This document shows, piece after piece, positions 1 to 6,179 of a DNA stretch of 10,001 nucleotides. How positions within the stretch are numbered: position 1 is the stretch's first letter; each line of letters starts with the position of its first letter. Source of the DNA: HGM04593 sp045612305 (GTDB taxonomy: Bacteria; Bacteroidota; Bacteroidia; Bacteroidales; Bacteroidaceae); assembly GCA_045612305.1 (NCBI GenBank), contig JAZKYU010000028.1, positions 1-10,001 of the forward strand. The letters run 5' to 3'. The notes under the pieces are model-generated. The model saw nothing but the letters and a program-made list of their open reading frames with translations. It was not told the DNA's origin and did no database searches. The translations under genes were made by a program, and so were the position numbers.

Positions 1-1357
1 GGTCTAATTTATTCATAGCTTTATTGTACTTTTTATGCAACTGTTCTTTGCCGCTGTTGTGGGGGTGTCGGGCGTGTTGGGTTACGCGCTCTATGCGGCA
101 GTTGAGCGTCTCTTCATACTCGTCCCACGATGCTATTTTGCGGCGTGCAACACCGCTTTTCATCGCGGCTTGCGCCACAGCTTTTGCTACAGAGAAGAGC
201 AACCTTTTGTCGTTTATTTTGGGTAAAATATACTCCTTGCCGAAGTTCAAGTTGTGGCCGTACTCTCTCTTTATCTGCTCGGGTACAGGCTCGTGGGCAA
301 GCGAGGCTATGGCCTTTACGGCTGCGAGCTGCATCTCCAGGTTTATGGTTGTGGCGAGGGTGTCGAGCGCGCCGCGAAAAAGATAGGGGAAGGCGAGGGC
401 GTTGTTTATCTGGTTGAGGGTGTCGGTGCGTCCCGTGGCTATTATGGCGTCGGGGCGTGCCTCTCTCGCATCGTTGTAGCTTATCTCGGGGGTGGGGTTG
501 GCAAGGGCAAATATTATGGGGCTTTCGGCGAGGGTGCGCACTATATCCTTGGTTAGTATGTCGCCCACCGACAGCCCTATGAAAACATCTTTCCCTCTTG
601 CGGCCTGGGCTAGGGTGGTGTCGGCCGTCTCTTTAGTGGCGAAGATGGCCTTTTGTGGGCTGAGCCTGTCGCGGGCGATGGTTATGAGCCCCTTACTGTC
701 GAGCATAGCTATATTCTCCCTTTTAACTCCTATGTTCACAAGCATCTTGGCTGTGGCTATAGCGGCGGCTCCAGCGCCGTTTATAACTATCTTTAGGCTG
801 GGAAGCTCTTTGCCCGCTATTTCGGCTGCGTTTATGAGGGCGGCTGCGACGCAGACGGCTGTGCCGTGCTGGTCGTCGTGCAGAACGGGTATGTCGAGCA
901 GGTTGCGCAGCCTTTCTTCTATGTAGAAACAGTCGGGCGCTTTAATATCTTCGAGATTTATTGCGCCGAAGGTGGGCGAAATATCCTGCACGGTGGCGAT
1001 AAATTTGTCGGCCTCCTCCTCGGCAAGCTCTATGTCGAACGCATCTATGTCGGCATATATCTTAAAGAGCATAGACTTGCCCTCCATCACAGGTTTTGCG
1101 CTTAAAGCTCCAGTGTTGCCCATCCCCAAAAGGGCGCTTCCGTTCGATATTACAGCAACAAGGTTGCCCTTGTTTGTGTATCGGTAGGCTTGCCAGCGGT
1201 CTTTGTTTATGGCTGCGGCGGGTGCTGCCACCCCCGGCGAGTAAGCAAGGGCAAGCTCTGCGGGTGTTTCGAAAGGTTTTGTGGGCATAATCTCTGTTTT
1301 CCCGGCTCTCTCGCCCTCGTGGTACTCAAGGGCTTTTTCTTCTAATCTCTCGCTCAT
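1..1357 (-). CDS. maeB: Malic enzyme (NADP-dependent type), C-terminus off the left edge
   Basis: Oxidative decarboxylation of malate to pyruvate and CO2 with reduction of NAD(P), in the cytoplasm. The frame opens at ATG 1357-1355 and runs 452 codons to the edge without a stop. Visible motifs: AYSPGV with the catalytic Tyr39, MEGKSMLFK with Lys94 as probable general base, metal ligands in NLEDIKAPDCF (Glu136, Asp137) and HDDQHGTA (Asp161, Asp162), and a dinucleotide loop INGAGAAAIA near residues 192-201. The stretch from ATGR (307) through FRGAL to ATTIN (338) is typical of MaeB-type enzymes. In many Bacteroidetes and Proteobacteria this domain is fused to a phosphotransacetylase-like domain. 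Here residues 421-452 form a basic, His-rich tail with no resemblance to the usual start of that domain, so this may be a short form; the true end is outside the window. It is transcribed divergently from the next gene and has no clear Shine-Dalgarno sequence. Function is well supported; cofactor choice is inference. Confidence 0.93.
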   Translation of the reverse strand, partial: MSERLEEKALEYHEGERAGKTEIMPTKPFETPAELALAYSPGVAAPAAAINKDRWQAYRYTNKGNLVAVISNGSALLGMGNTGALSAKPVMEGKSMLFKIYADIDAFDIELAEEEADKFIATVQDISPTFGAINLEDIKAPDCFYIEERLRNLLDIPVLHDDQHGTAVCVAAALINAAEIAGKELPSLKIVINGAGAAAIATAKMLVNIGVKRENIAMLDSKGLITIARDRLSPQKAIFATKETADTTLAQAARGKDVFIGLSVGDILTKDIVRTLAESPIIFALANPTPEISYNDAREARPDAIIATGRTDTLNQINNALAFPYLFRGALDTLATTINLEMQLAAVKAIASLAHEPVPEQIKREYGHNLNFGKEYILPKINDKRLLFSVAKAVAQAAMKSGVARRKIASWDEYEETLNCRIERVTQHARHPHNSGKEQLHKKYNKAMNKLD

Positions 1358-1495
1358 AATCAACGCTTTTCATAGAAAACACCTGCGCTGTGTTTATGGT
1401 TTTGAGGGCGTGAGCTTTTTTCGCGTTTTAAATTTTTGAGTTTTAACGATAATGTTTTATCTTCGCGTGTTTTATGCAATAATGCGATAAATATT
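1358..1495. other. Divergent intergenic spacer
   Basis: This AT-rich spacer lies between the malic enzyme start (minus) and the nitroreductase start (plus). It holds the plus-strand promoter at 1435-1465. It also holds a small inverted repeat, AAACAC (1377-1382), 7 nt, GTGTTT (1390-1395), which would lie in the malic enzyme 5' leader. I could not identify a minus-strand promoter with confidence. Confidence 0.7.
1435..1465 (+). promoter_or_regulatory. Bacteroidetes-type promoter for the nitroreductase-cysE cluster
   Basis: TTTG at 1435-1438, then 19 bp, then TATCTTCG at 1458-1465. The known Bacteroidetes housekeeping consensus is TTTG-N19-TAnnTTTG, so this matches at the exact spacing with one mismatch in the -7 box. 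Transcription would start around 1470-1475, giving a 5' leader of about 20-25 nt before ATG 1496. Confidence 0.75.
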
Positions 1496-2035
1496 ATGAG
1501 TAATTATTTCGATTTGTTGAAGAACAGACGCAGCTGCCGCCTTTTTACCGGCGAGGCTGTGGACAAGGACGATGTGTGCAAGCTCATGAAGGCGGCTCTT
1601 ATGTCGCCGTCGGGGCATCGCTATAACCCGTGGGAGTTTATTCTTGTAGAGGATAAAGAGATGTTGAAGGCTCTTTCGGTATCTAAGGCACAGGGCGCGG
1701 CCCTTCTCGAGGGTGCAGCTATGGCTGTTGTTGTTTTGGGCGATACCACAAAGACCGATGTGTGGATTGAGGACTGCTCCATAGCAACTATAATAATACA
1801 GCTTGCTGCACAAGAACTTGGTTTAGGCTCTTGTTGGGTGCAGATACGCCGTCGCCTCGACACCGAGGGTAACTCGGCCGAGGATAACGTGAAGAAGCTC
1901 TTGGATATACCCGAAAACTATGCAGTTCTCTCTATAGTGGCTGTGGGCCACAAAGCTCGTGAGGCAAAGCCTTTTGATGAGGAGAAGTTGCAGTGGGAAA
2001 AAATACACGTCGGCAAGTTTGGCACCGCAGAGTAA
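1496..2035 (+). CDS. Nitroreductase-family flavoprotein
   Basis: A 179-residue protein of the FMN-dependent nitroreductase fold, which typically reduces nitro groups, quinones or enones with NAD(P)H; the physiological substrate is not predictable. The N-terminus YFDLLKNRRSCRLF (4-17) is the family's phosphate-binding Arg-Arg-Ser motif, followed by SPSGHRYNPWEF (38-48) and, near residues 97-116, the helix plus GLGSCWVQ segment that packs on the flavin. The C-terminal IVAVGHKAREAKPF (147-160) is also typical. The frame stays open upstream to about 1436, but that stretch contains the promoter, so ATG 1496 is the sensible start. It is the first gene of a six-gene cluster, and its last 17 nt overlap the proposed start of the next gene. 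The family assignment is firm; the link to its neighbours is only positional. Confidence 0.9.
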   Translation: MSNYFDLLKNRRSCRLFTGEAVDKDDVCKLMKAALMSPSGHRYNPWEFILVEDKEMLKALSVSKAQGAALLEGAAMAVVVLGDTTKTDVWIEDCSIATIIIQLAAQELGLGSCWVQIRRRLDTEGNSAEDNVKKLLDIPENYAVLSIVAVGHKAREAKPFDEEKLQWEKIHVGKFGTAE

Positions 2036-2804
2036 AATATTGCTTGCAGGCGCAGGTAACCTTGCAACCTCGCTTGGAGTTGCTCTTGCTGCAGCCGGAA
2101 CATCTCCCGTTGCGGTGTGGAGCCGCACGCGTGAGTCGGCCGAGGCGCTTGGCGCAAAAACCGGTAGCGACGCTTTCTGCGATATAAATCTTCTGCCTGC
2201 AGCCGATGTCGTTGTAATATCGGTGCCCGACGCGGCCATAGAGGAGGTAGCTACAGCCTTTGTAGCACGATACCCCGAGGCGCTTATTGTTCACACAGCG
2301 GGTAGCGTGCCTATGAGTATTCTGCAAGGTGCGGGTGCTGCAAACTATGGAGTTTTTTATCCTATGCAGACCTTCAGCAAGCAACGCGTAGCCGACTTTA
2401 CCAAGCTCACAGTCTTTGTCGAGGGGTGTAACGAGGCTGCCTTGTCGCAGCTCGAAAACCTTGCTCTGCTGCTAACCCCAAATGTGGAAAGGGCCACAAG
2501 CGAGCAACGTAAATATTTGCACATAGCGGCGGTCTTTGCCTGCAACTTTGCAAACGCAGCATATTGTATGGCTGCCGATGTGTTAGAGGCTCACGGCCTT
2601 CCTTTTGAGGCTATGTTGCCCCTTATCGACGAGGCTGCAGCAAAGGTACACACCCTCTCCCCCGCAGAGGCGCAGACAGGGCCTGCACGCAGGGGCGATG
2701 CCGCAGTTATGAACAGCCACCTATCTATGCTCGACGGCAGGCTGAAAGAAATTTATAGCCTTGTGAGCGAGTACATAGGTGTAACCGCAGAAAACAAAAA
2801 ATAA
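2019..2804 (+). CDS. Rossmann-fold and DUF2520 domain protein (predicted oxidoreductase)
   Basis: A protein of about 261 residues, counting from TTG 2019. An N-terminal Rossmann domain begins almost at once: KILLAGAGNLATSL (6-19) gives the GxGxxA dinucleotide loop, and VVISVPDAAI (65-74) and VHTAGSVP (91-98) match the later strands of F420/NADP-oxidoreductase-like proteins. The C-terminal helical part, with HIAAVFACNFAN (168-179) and GPARRGD (221-227), fits DUF2520, a family without an established reaction. The start is uncertain: TTG 2019 gives a 17-nt overlap and an N-terminus close to the first beta strand, ATG 1977 would add 14 residues, and GTG 1959 would add 20, all of them inside the nitroreductase C-terminal coding region. 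It lies 8 nt before kdsC. Family assignment is good; function is unknown. Confidence 0.88.
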   Translation: MAPQSKILLAGAGNLATSLGVALAAAGTSPVAVWSRTRESAEALGAKTGSDAFCDINLLPAADVVVISVPDAAIEEVATAFVARYPEALIVHTAGSVPMSILQGAGAANYGVFYPMQTFSKQRVADFTKLTVFVEGCNEAALSQLENLALLLTPNVERATSEQRKYLHIAAVFACNFANAAYCMAADVLEAHGLPFEAMLPLIDEAAAKVHTLSPAEAQTGPARRGDAAVMNSHLSMLDGRLKEIYSLVSEYIGVTAENKK

Positions 2805-2812
2805 AAACAGTT

Positions 2813-3331
2813 ATGATAAACTACGATTTAACAAAAATAAAAGCTCTCGTGTTTGATGTCGACGGCGTGTTGAGCCGCGAAACAATCACCATGTACCCCG
2901 GCGGCGAGCCTATGCGCACCGTGAACATAAAAGACGGTTACGCTTTGCAACTTGCAGTGAAGGCGGGCTACCGCGTGGCTATAATCACAGGCGCACGCAC
3001 CGAGGCGGTGAAAGTACGTTACAACGGCCTTGGTATAACCGATGTATATTTGGGCGCATCGATTAAGCGCGACTGTTTCGAGGAACTTATGCTGATGTAC
3101 GACCTGAAACCCGAAGAAATTTTGTATATGGGCGACGATATCCCCGACTACGAAGTTATGCAGATGTGTGGCCTTCCTTGTTGTCCCGCCGACGCTGCCG
3201 TGGAGATAAAAAATATCTCGCGCTACATATCGCCCCGCAAGGGTGGTGAGGGTTGCGGCCGTGACGTTATAGAGCAGGTGATGCGTGCACAAGGTAAGTG
3301 GATGGACGAGTCTAACGCTTTTGGTTGGTAA
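2813..3331 (+). CDS. kdsC: 3-deoxy-D-manno-octulosonate 8-phosphate phosphatase (KdsC-type HAD)
   Basis: A 172-residue class C0 HAD phosphatase that removes phosphate from Kdo-8-phosphate during synthesis of the inner-core sugar of lipopolysaccharide, in the cytoplasm. HAD motif I is FDVDGVL with Asp15 (nucleophile) and Asp17; motif II is IITGART with Thr59; the motif III lysine is probably Lys85 in ASIKRD; motif IV is MGDDIPD (Asp108, Asp109). The lack of a cap domain, the length, and the late segments CCPADA (123-128) and GGEGCGRDVIE (144-154) fit KdsC, which usually works as a tetramer. Other small HAD phosphatases of the same subfamily are possible, but the KdsC match is good along the whole length. 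It lies 5 nt before maf. Confidence 0.88.
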   Translation: MINYDLTKIKALVFDVDGVLSRETITMYPGGEPMRTVNIKDGYALQLAVKAGYRVAIITGARTEAVKVRYNGLGITDVYLGASIKRDCFEELMLMYDLKPEEILYMGDDIPDYEVMQMCGLPCCPADAAVEIKNISRYISPRKGGEGCGRDVIEQVMRAQGKWMDESNAFGW

Positions 3332-3336
3332 CACTT

Positions 3337-3921
3337 ATGCTTGAAAATATAAAAAAATATAAAGTGATACTTGCGTCGGCTTCGCCGCGTCGCAGAGAGC
3401 TTCTTGCAGGGCTCGATTTAGAGTTTGAGGTGCGCACCCTCCCCGGTGTCGACGAGTCGTTTCCCCCGTCTCTCGAGGGTGGCGACATACCTTTGTATAT
3501 CTCTCAAAAGAAGGCCGACGCCTACCGTTCGCAGATGTCCGACGACGAGCTTGTGATAACAGCCGACACTATAGTGTGGCTTGGTAGCAAGGCTCTAGGT
3601 AAGCCGGCCGACGCTGCCGACGCTTTCTCTATGTTGCGCGCCTTGTCGGGCAAAACACACTCTGTTTTCACAGGTGTCACCGTAACCACAAAAGAGGTTA
3701 AACGCAGCTTTGTGGCCTGCTCACAGGTGAGCTTTGCCGAACTTACCGACGAGGAGATAAGTTATTATATAGAGAAGTATCGCCCCATGGACAAAGCCGG
3801 CTCATATGGTGTGCAAGAGTGGATAGGGTACATCGGAATTTCGGGTATCGACGGCTCTTACTTCAACGTTATGGGCTTGCCTGTACAAAGGCTTTATAAT
3901 GAACTTAAACTTATACCTTAA
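3337..3921 (+). CDS. maf: Maf-family nucleoside triphosphate pyrophosphatase
   Basis: A 194-residue Maf protein. The family hydrolyses non-canonical or surplus NTPs (typically dTTP, UTP or modified pyrimidines) to NMP and pyrophosphate, and members have been tied to septum inhibition. Sequence signs: the substrate loop ASASPRRREL (13-22), ITADTIV (74-80) with the catalytic Asp77, KPADAADA (89-96) in the middle, DKAGSYGVQ (152-160), and GSYFNVMGLPV (173-183). The DKAGSYGVQ and GSYFNVMGLP segments resemble the dTTP/UTP-specific (YhdE-like) branch. ATG 3337 is chosen over the in-frame TTG at 3325 because it gives the usual N-terminus and avoids overlap with kdsC. Only 3 nt separate it from cysK, so translation is probably coupled. 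Confidence 0.92.
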   Translation: MLENIKKYKVILASASPRRRELLAGLDLEFEVRTLPGVDESFPPSLEGGDIPLYISQKKADAYRSQMSDDELVITADTIVWLGSKALGKPADAADAFSMLRALSGKTHSVFTGVTVTTKEVKRSFVACSQVSFAELTDEEISYYIEKYRPMDKAGSYGVQEWIGYIGISGIDGSYFNVMGLPVQRLYNELKLIP

Positions 3922-3924
3922 AAT

Positions 3925-4851
3925 ATGAAGATTGCCGAAGATATAACCGCCCTCATAGGTAACACACCCCTTTTGCGCTTGTCGCGCTATGCGGCGGCTG
4001 TGGGGCTTGAGAGCGCACCCGTTGTTAAAGTAGAATATTTTAACCCGGCGGGTAGCGTTAAAGACCGCACGGCTCTCTCTATGATAAACGATGCCGAGGC
4101 GCGGGGCTTGTTGCGCGAGGGGGCAACCATCATAGAGCCCACAAGTGGCAACACGGGTGTGGGGCTTGCTCTTGTGTCGGCAGTCAAGGGATATAAACTC
4201 ATACTCACTATGCCCGAGATAATGAGCGCCGAGCGTATGAATCTCTTGCGCGCCTACGGTGCCGAGCTTGTGCTCACCCCAGGTGCAGAGGCTATGGCCG
4301 GGGCTATAAAAAAAGCAGAAGAACTTGCAGCTTCTATCCCCGGTGGTATAATTTTGCAACAATTTGAGAACACTGCCAACCCTGCCGCCCACAACTCTAC
4401 CGCCGAAGAAATTTGGCGCGACACCTGCGGCAAGGTCGATGTTTTTGTGGCAGGTGTAGGCACAGGAGGTACCATCACAGGCACAGGCCGCAGGCTCAAA
4501 GAGTTAAACCCCGCAATTAAGATAGTGGGTGTGGAGCCCGCTTCGTCGGCCGTGCTTTCGGGTGGTGAAAAGGGCGCTCACAAATTACAAGGCATAGGCG
4601 CGGGCTTTGTTCCTGCAATTTACGAAGCAGAGGTTGTTGACGAGGTTATCCCCGTGAAGAACGAGGATGCCATAGAGGTCTCTCGCCGTCTTGTTGCGGC
4701 AGAGGGCCTGCTTGTGGGTTACTCTTCGGGTGCGGCTGTGTGGGCTGCAACCGATATTATGCGTCGCCCCGAGTATGCAGGTAAAAACGTAGTTGTGCTC
4801 CTGCCCGACTGTGGCGAGCGTTACCTGTCGACCGATCTGTTTAAAGACTAA
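3925..4851 (+). CDS. cysK: Cysteine synthase A (O-acetylserine sulfhydrylase)
   Basis: A 308-residue PLP enzyme making cysteine from O-acetylserine and sulfide. The PLP lysine is Lys46 in NPAGSVKDR; the substrate loop is EPTSGNTG (71-78); the PLP phosphate is held by GTGGTITG (179-186); GIGAGFVPAI (223-232) is the CysK signature; and the tail PDCGERYLST (294-303) closes the fold. Length and motif order are normal for CysK. One variation: the position before GERYLS, which in characterised enzymes carries a Ser or Thr bonded to the PLP ring nitrogen, is Cys296 here. It sits directly upstream of cysE (29-nt gap), so the two steps of cysteine synthesis are co-transcribed. I see no T-box or leader peptide before it. 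Confidence 0.96.
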   Translation: MKIAEDITALIGNTPLLRLSRYAAAVGLESAPVVKVEYFNPAGSVKDRTALSMINDAEARGLLREGATIIEPTSGNTGVGLALVSAVKGYKLILTMPEIMSAERMNLLRAYGAELVLTPGAEAMAGAIKKAEELAASIPGGIILQQFENTANPAAHNSTAEEIWRDTCGKVDVFVAGVGTGGTITGTGRRLKELNPAIKIVGVEPASSAVLSGGEKGAHKLQGIGAGFVPAIYEAEVVDEVIPVKNEDAIEVSRRLVAAEGLLVGYSSGAAVWAATDIMRRPEYAGKNVVVLLPDCGERYLSTDLFKD

Positions 4852-4880
4852 AACTATTTTTTTTGATTAAGATAAAAGCT

Positions 4881-5762
4881 ATGAATAACAAAAAGATTGC
4901 CGATGTGTTTTCTGCGACCATAAACGAACTTACAGAAAACGAAGGTGTAAAAGATATGTTTCATCATCGTCGCGACGGCGAGCCTATGCCCTCGTGGCGT
5001 GTTATAAACGAGGTAGTAAACCTTGTGCGTGCGATAGTGTTCCCCGGCTATTTTGGCGACTCTGTTCAAGAGGCACACACCCTTGTCTACAAAACCGGTA
5101 TGAACGTAGACCGTCTCTACAAACTGCTCTACGAGCAAGTCTATGCAGGCTTGTGCTACGGTAACGAAGATATGGAGCCTGTCGACGCGGCTGCCGCAGC
5201 TCAAGAGGCAACCCTCGGTTTCATCTCCTATCTGCCCTGCTTGCGCGAGAAACTTGCAAAGGATGTCGAGGCTACTTATAACGGCGACCCCGCAGCTACA
5301 GGCTTCGGCGAAGTTATAAGCTGTTACCCAGGCGTGAAGGCTGTGAGCAACTATCGTATGGCACACCGCCTGCTCGAGCTTGGCGTGCCTCTTATCCCCC
5401 GCATAATATCGGAGATTGCACACAGCGAAACAGGTATCGACATACACCCCGGAGCCCGCATCGGCGAGTATTTTACCATAGACCACGGCACAGGTATAGT
5501 TATAGGCGAGACCTGTATCATAGGCAACAACGTGAAACTTTATCAGGGTGTTACGCTTGGTGCAAAGAGCTTCCCCCTCGACGAGAAGGGTAACCCCATA
5601 AAGGGTATCCCCCGTCACCCCATACTCGAGGATAATGTAATAGTCTACAGTAACTCCACTATCCTTGGACGCATCACAGTGGGTAAAGGAGCTGTTATCG
5701 GCGGTAACATCTGGGTTACAGACAACGTGCCCGCCGGGGTGCAAATTGTGCAGAGAAAGTAA
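4881..5762 (+). CDS. cysE: Serine O-acetyltransferase (N-terminally extended type)
   Basis: A 293-residue enzyme forming O-acetylserine from serine and acetyl-CoA, the step before CysK. Residues 1-140 are the helical N-terminal part, longer than in short forms. YPGVKAVSNYRMAHRL (149-164) precedes the left-handed beta-helix of hexapeptide repeats. Catalytic residues are Asp187 in DIHP and His202 in DHGTGIVIGET, 15 residues apart as in characterised enzymes. The loop GAKSFPLDEKGNPIKGIPRHP (near 227-247) is a known insertion in this subtype. The protein ends VQIVQRK shortly after the last coil. It therefore lacks the terminal Ile tail that inserts into the CysK active site to form the cysteine synthase complex in enterobacteria. 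ATG 4881 was chosen; an in-frame TTG at 4863 would add six residues. It is the last gene before a terminator. Confidence 0.95.
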   Translation: MNNKKIADVFSATINELTENEGVKDMFHHRRDGEPMPSWRVINEVVNLVRAIVFPGYFGDSVQEAHTLVYKTGMNVDRLYKLLYEQVYAGLCYGNEDMEPVDAAAAAQEATLGFISYLPCLREKLAKDVEATYNGDPAATGFGEVISCYPGVKAVSNYRMAHRLLELGVPLIPRIISEIAHSETGIDIHPGARIGEYFTIDHGTGIVIGETCIIGNNVKLYQGVTLGAKSFPLDEKGNPIKGIPRHPILEDNVIVYSNSTILGRITVGKGAVIGGNIWVTDNVPAGVQIVQRK

Positions 5763-5788
5763 TAAAAACAAGGCTTTTTATGATAGAG

Positions 5789-5825
5789 CAAACCACACTG
5801 TTTTGGCAGGGTGGTTTGTTTATTT
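5789..5825 (+). terminator. Intrinsic terminator after cysE
   Basis: CAAACCAC (5789-5796) pairs with GTGGTTTG (5811-5818), and CTG (5798-5800) with CAG (5807-5809), around a single A-G mismatch, with loop TTTTGG. A T-rich tract (5819-5825, TTTATTT) follows. It lies 27 nt past the cysE stop and closes the nitroreductase-cysE cluster. Confidence 0.85.
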
Positions 5826-5966
5826 GTAGAGAAGTTTGCTGCAGTTTATATAATTTTAAAAATTAACAATAAAGTCCCCAACAAATATCCCTGTAGGGTT
5901 GAAAGATGTTAAAACAATTGTTGTGTTACTTTTTTGCACAGCGTGGTTAAAAAAAGTGTGTATTTG
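5826..5966. other. AT-rich intergenic DNA, unassigned
   Basis: About 140 nt between the cysE terminator and the his promoter, with no credible reading frame or tRNA. It contains the near-palindrome CCCTGTAGGG (5889-5898) and the perfect palindrome AACAATTGTT (5913-5922), followed by T- and A-runs. Candidate roles are an upstream regulator site or a small RNA, but nothing here decides between them. Confidence 0.5.
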
Positions 5967-5998
5967 TTTATGTAGTATGATAAAATTTACTATCTTCG
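5967..5998 (+). promoter_or_regulatory. Bacteroidetes-type promoter of the his operon
   Basis: TTTA (5967-5970), a 20-bp gap, then TATCTTCG (5991-5998), close to TTTG-N19-TAnnTTTG. The -7 box and following CG are identical to those of the promoter at 1435-1465. Transcription would start near 6003-6008, about 70 nt before the leader peptide and about 225 nt before hisG. Confidence 0.65.
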
Positions 5999-6074
5999 CG
6001 AGGTGAAGGCATAAACGCTTGCAAAATGTAAACGTGGTGCCTTTGGCGTTAACAAATTAACAGGGAAAGAATAA

Positions 6075-6134
6075 ATGTTTGCACAGAATATGTTTCATCA
6101 CCACCATCACCTGTCTCTTGGGAGAGTCGGGTAA
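6075..6134 (+). CDS. hisL: His operon leader peptide (five consecutive His codons)
   Basis: A 19-codon frame, ATG 6075 to TAA 6132-6134, reading MFAQNMFHHHHHLSLGRVG. A second in-frame ATG at 6090 would give 14 codons. The five His codons are CAT CAC CAC CAT CAC at 6096-6110. A purine-rich stretch AGGGAAAGA (6062-6070) precedes the start. The run lies just upstream of three competing RNA helices and an intrinsic terminator ahead of hisG, which is the arrangement of classical attenuation: slow decoding of His codons when charged His-tRNA is scarce leaves the ribosome on the run. The peptide itself is expected to have no function beyond being translated. It does not resemble a cloning tag in context. 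Confidence 0.93.
   Translation: MFAQNMFHHHHHLSLGRVG
6109..6132 (+). promoter_or_regulatory. Attenuator 1:2 hairpin (pause hairpin / anti-antiterminator)
   Basis: ACCTG (6109-6113) pairs with CGGGT (6128-6132, one U-G pair) and CTCT (6115-6118) with AGAG (6123-6126), with one U-U mismatch and a UGGG loop. The left arm begins inside the last His codon, so a stalled ribosome would cover it. The right arm shares bases 6128-6132 with the antiterminator. Confidence 0.75.
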
Positions 6135-6179
6135 GTGGCTTGTATGTATCGTGCAAATGCCGAATAGTGAGCTTACCTG
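6128..6179 (+). promoter_or_regulatory. Attenuator 2:3 antiterminator helix
   Basis: CGGGTAAG (6128-6135) pairs with CTTACCTG (6172-6179) over 8 bp with one G-U pair. Inside, GGCTTG (6137-6142) can pair with CAA and GCC (6154-6156, 6159-6161) around a 2-nt bulge. The right arm uses six bases (6172-6177) of the terminator's left arm, so the two cannot coexist. The left arm overlaps the leader stop codon, so a ribosome that finishes the peptide blocks this helix. Confidence 0.8.

Noticed and set aside
24..926. Several plus-strand open frames opposite the malic enzyme
   Set aside because: The minus strand encodes 452 uninterrupted codons with malic enzyme motifs; the plus frames are short, overlapping and featureless.
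4854..5771. Minus-strand open frame of about 305 codons exactly opposite cysE
   Set aside because: CysE has all catalytic motifs on the plus strand; the reverse frame yields Cys/His/Tyr-rich sequence without a fold and would need to start inside the cysE terminator region.
5771..5788. Possible further hairpin between the cysE stop and the terminator
   Set aside because: AGGCTTTTTATGATAG has no stable pairing partner nearby; only the 5789-5818 stem is convincing.
5923..5941. TACTTTTTTGC as another -7 promoter box
   Set aside because: No TTTG-like element lies 19-20 bp upstream, and the TATCTTCG box at 5991 is better and better placed.
6096..6110. Five His codons resembling a polyhistidine tag from a vector
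   Set aside because: They lie in a short leader frame between a native promoter and a terminator ahead of hisG, with no cloning-vector sequence nearby; attenuation explains them fully.
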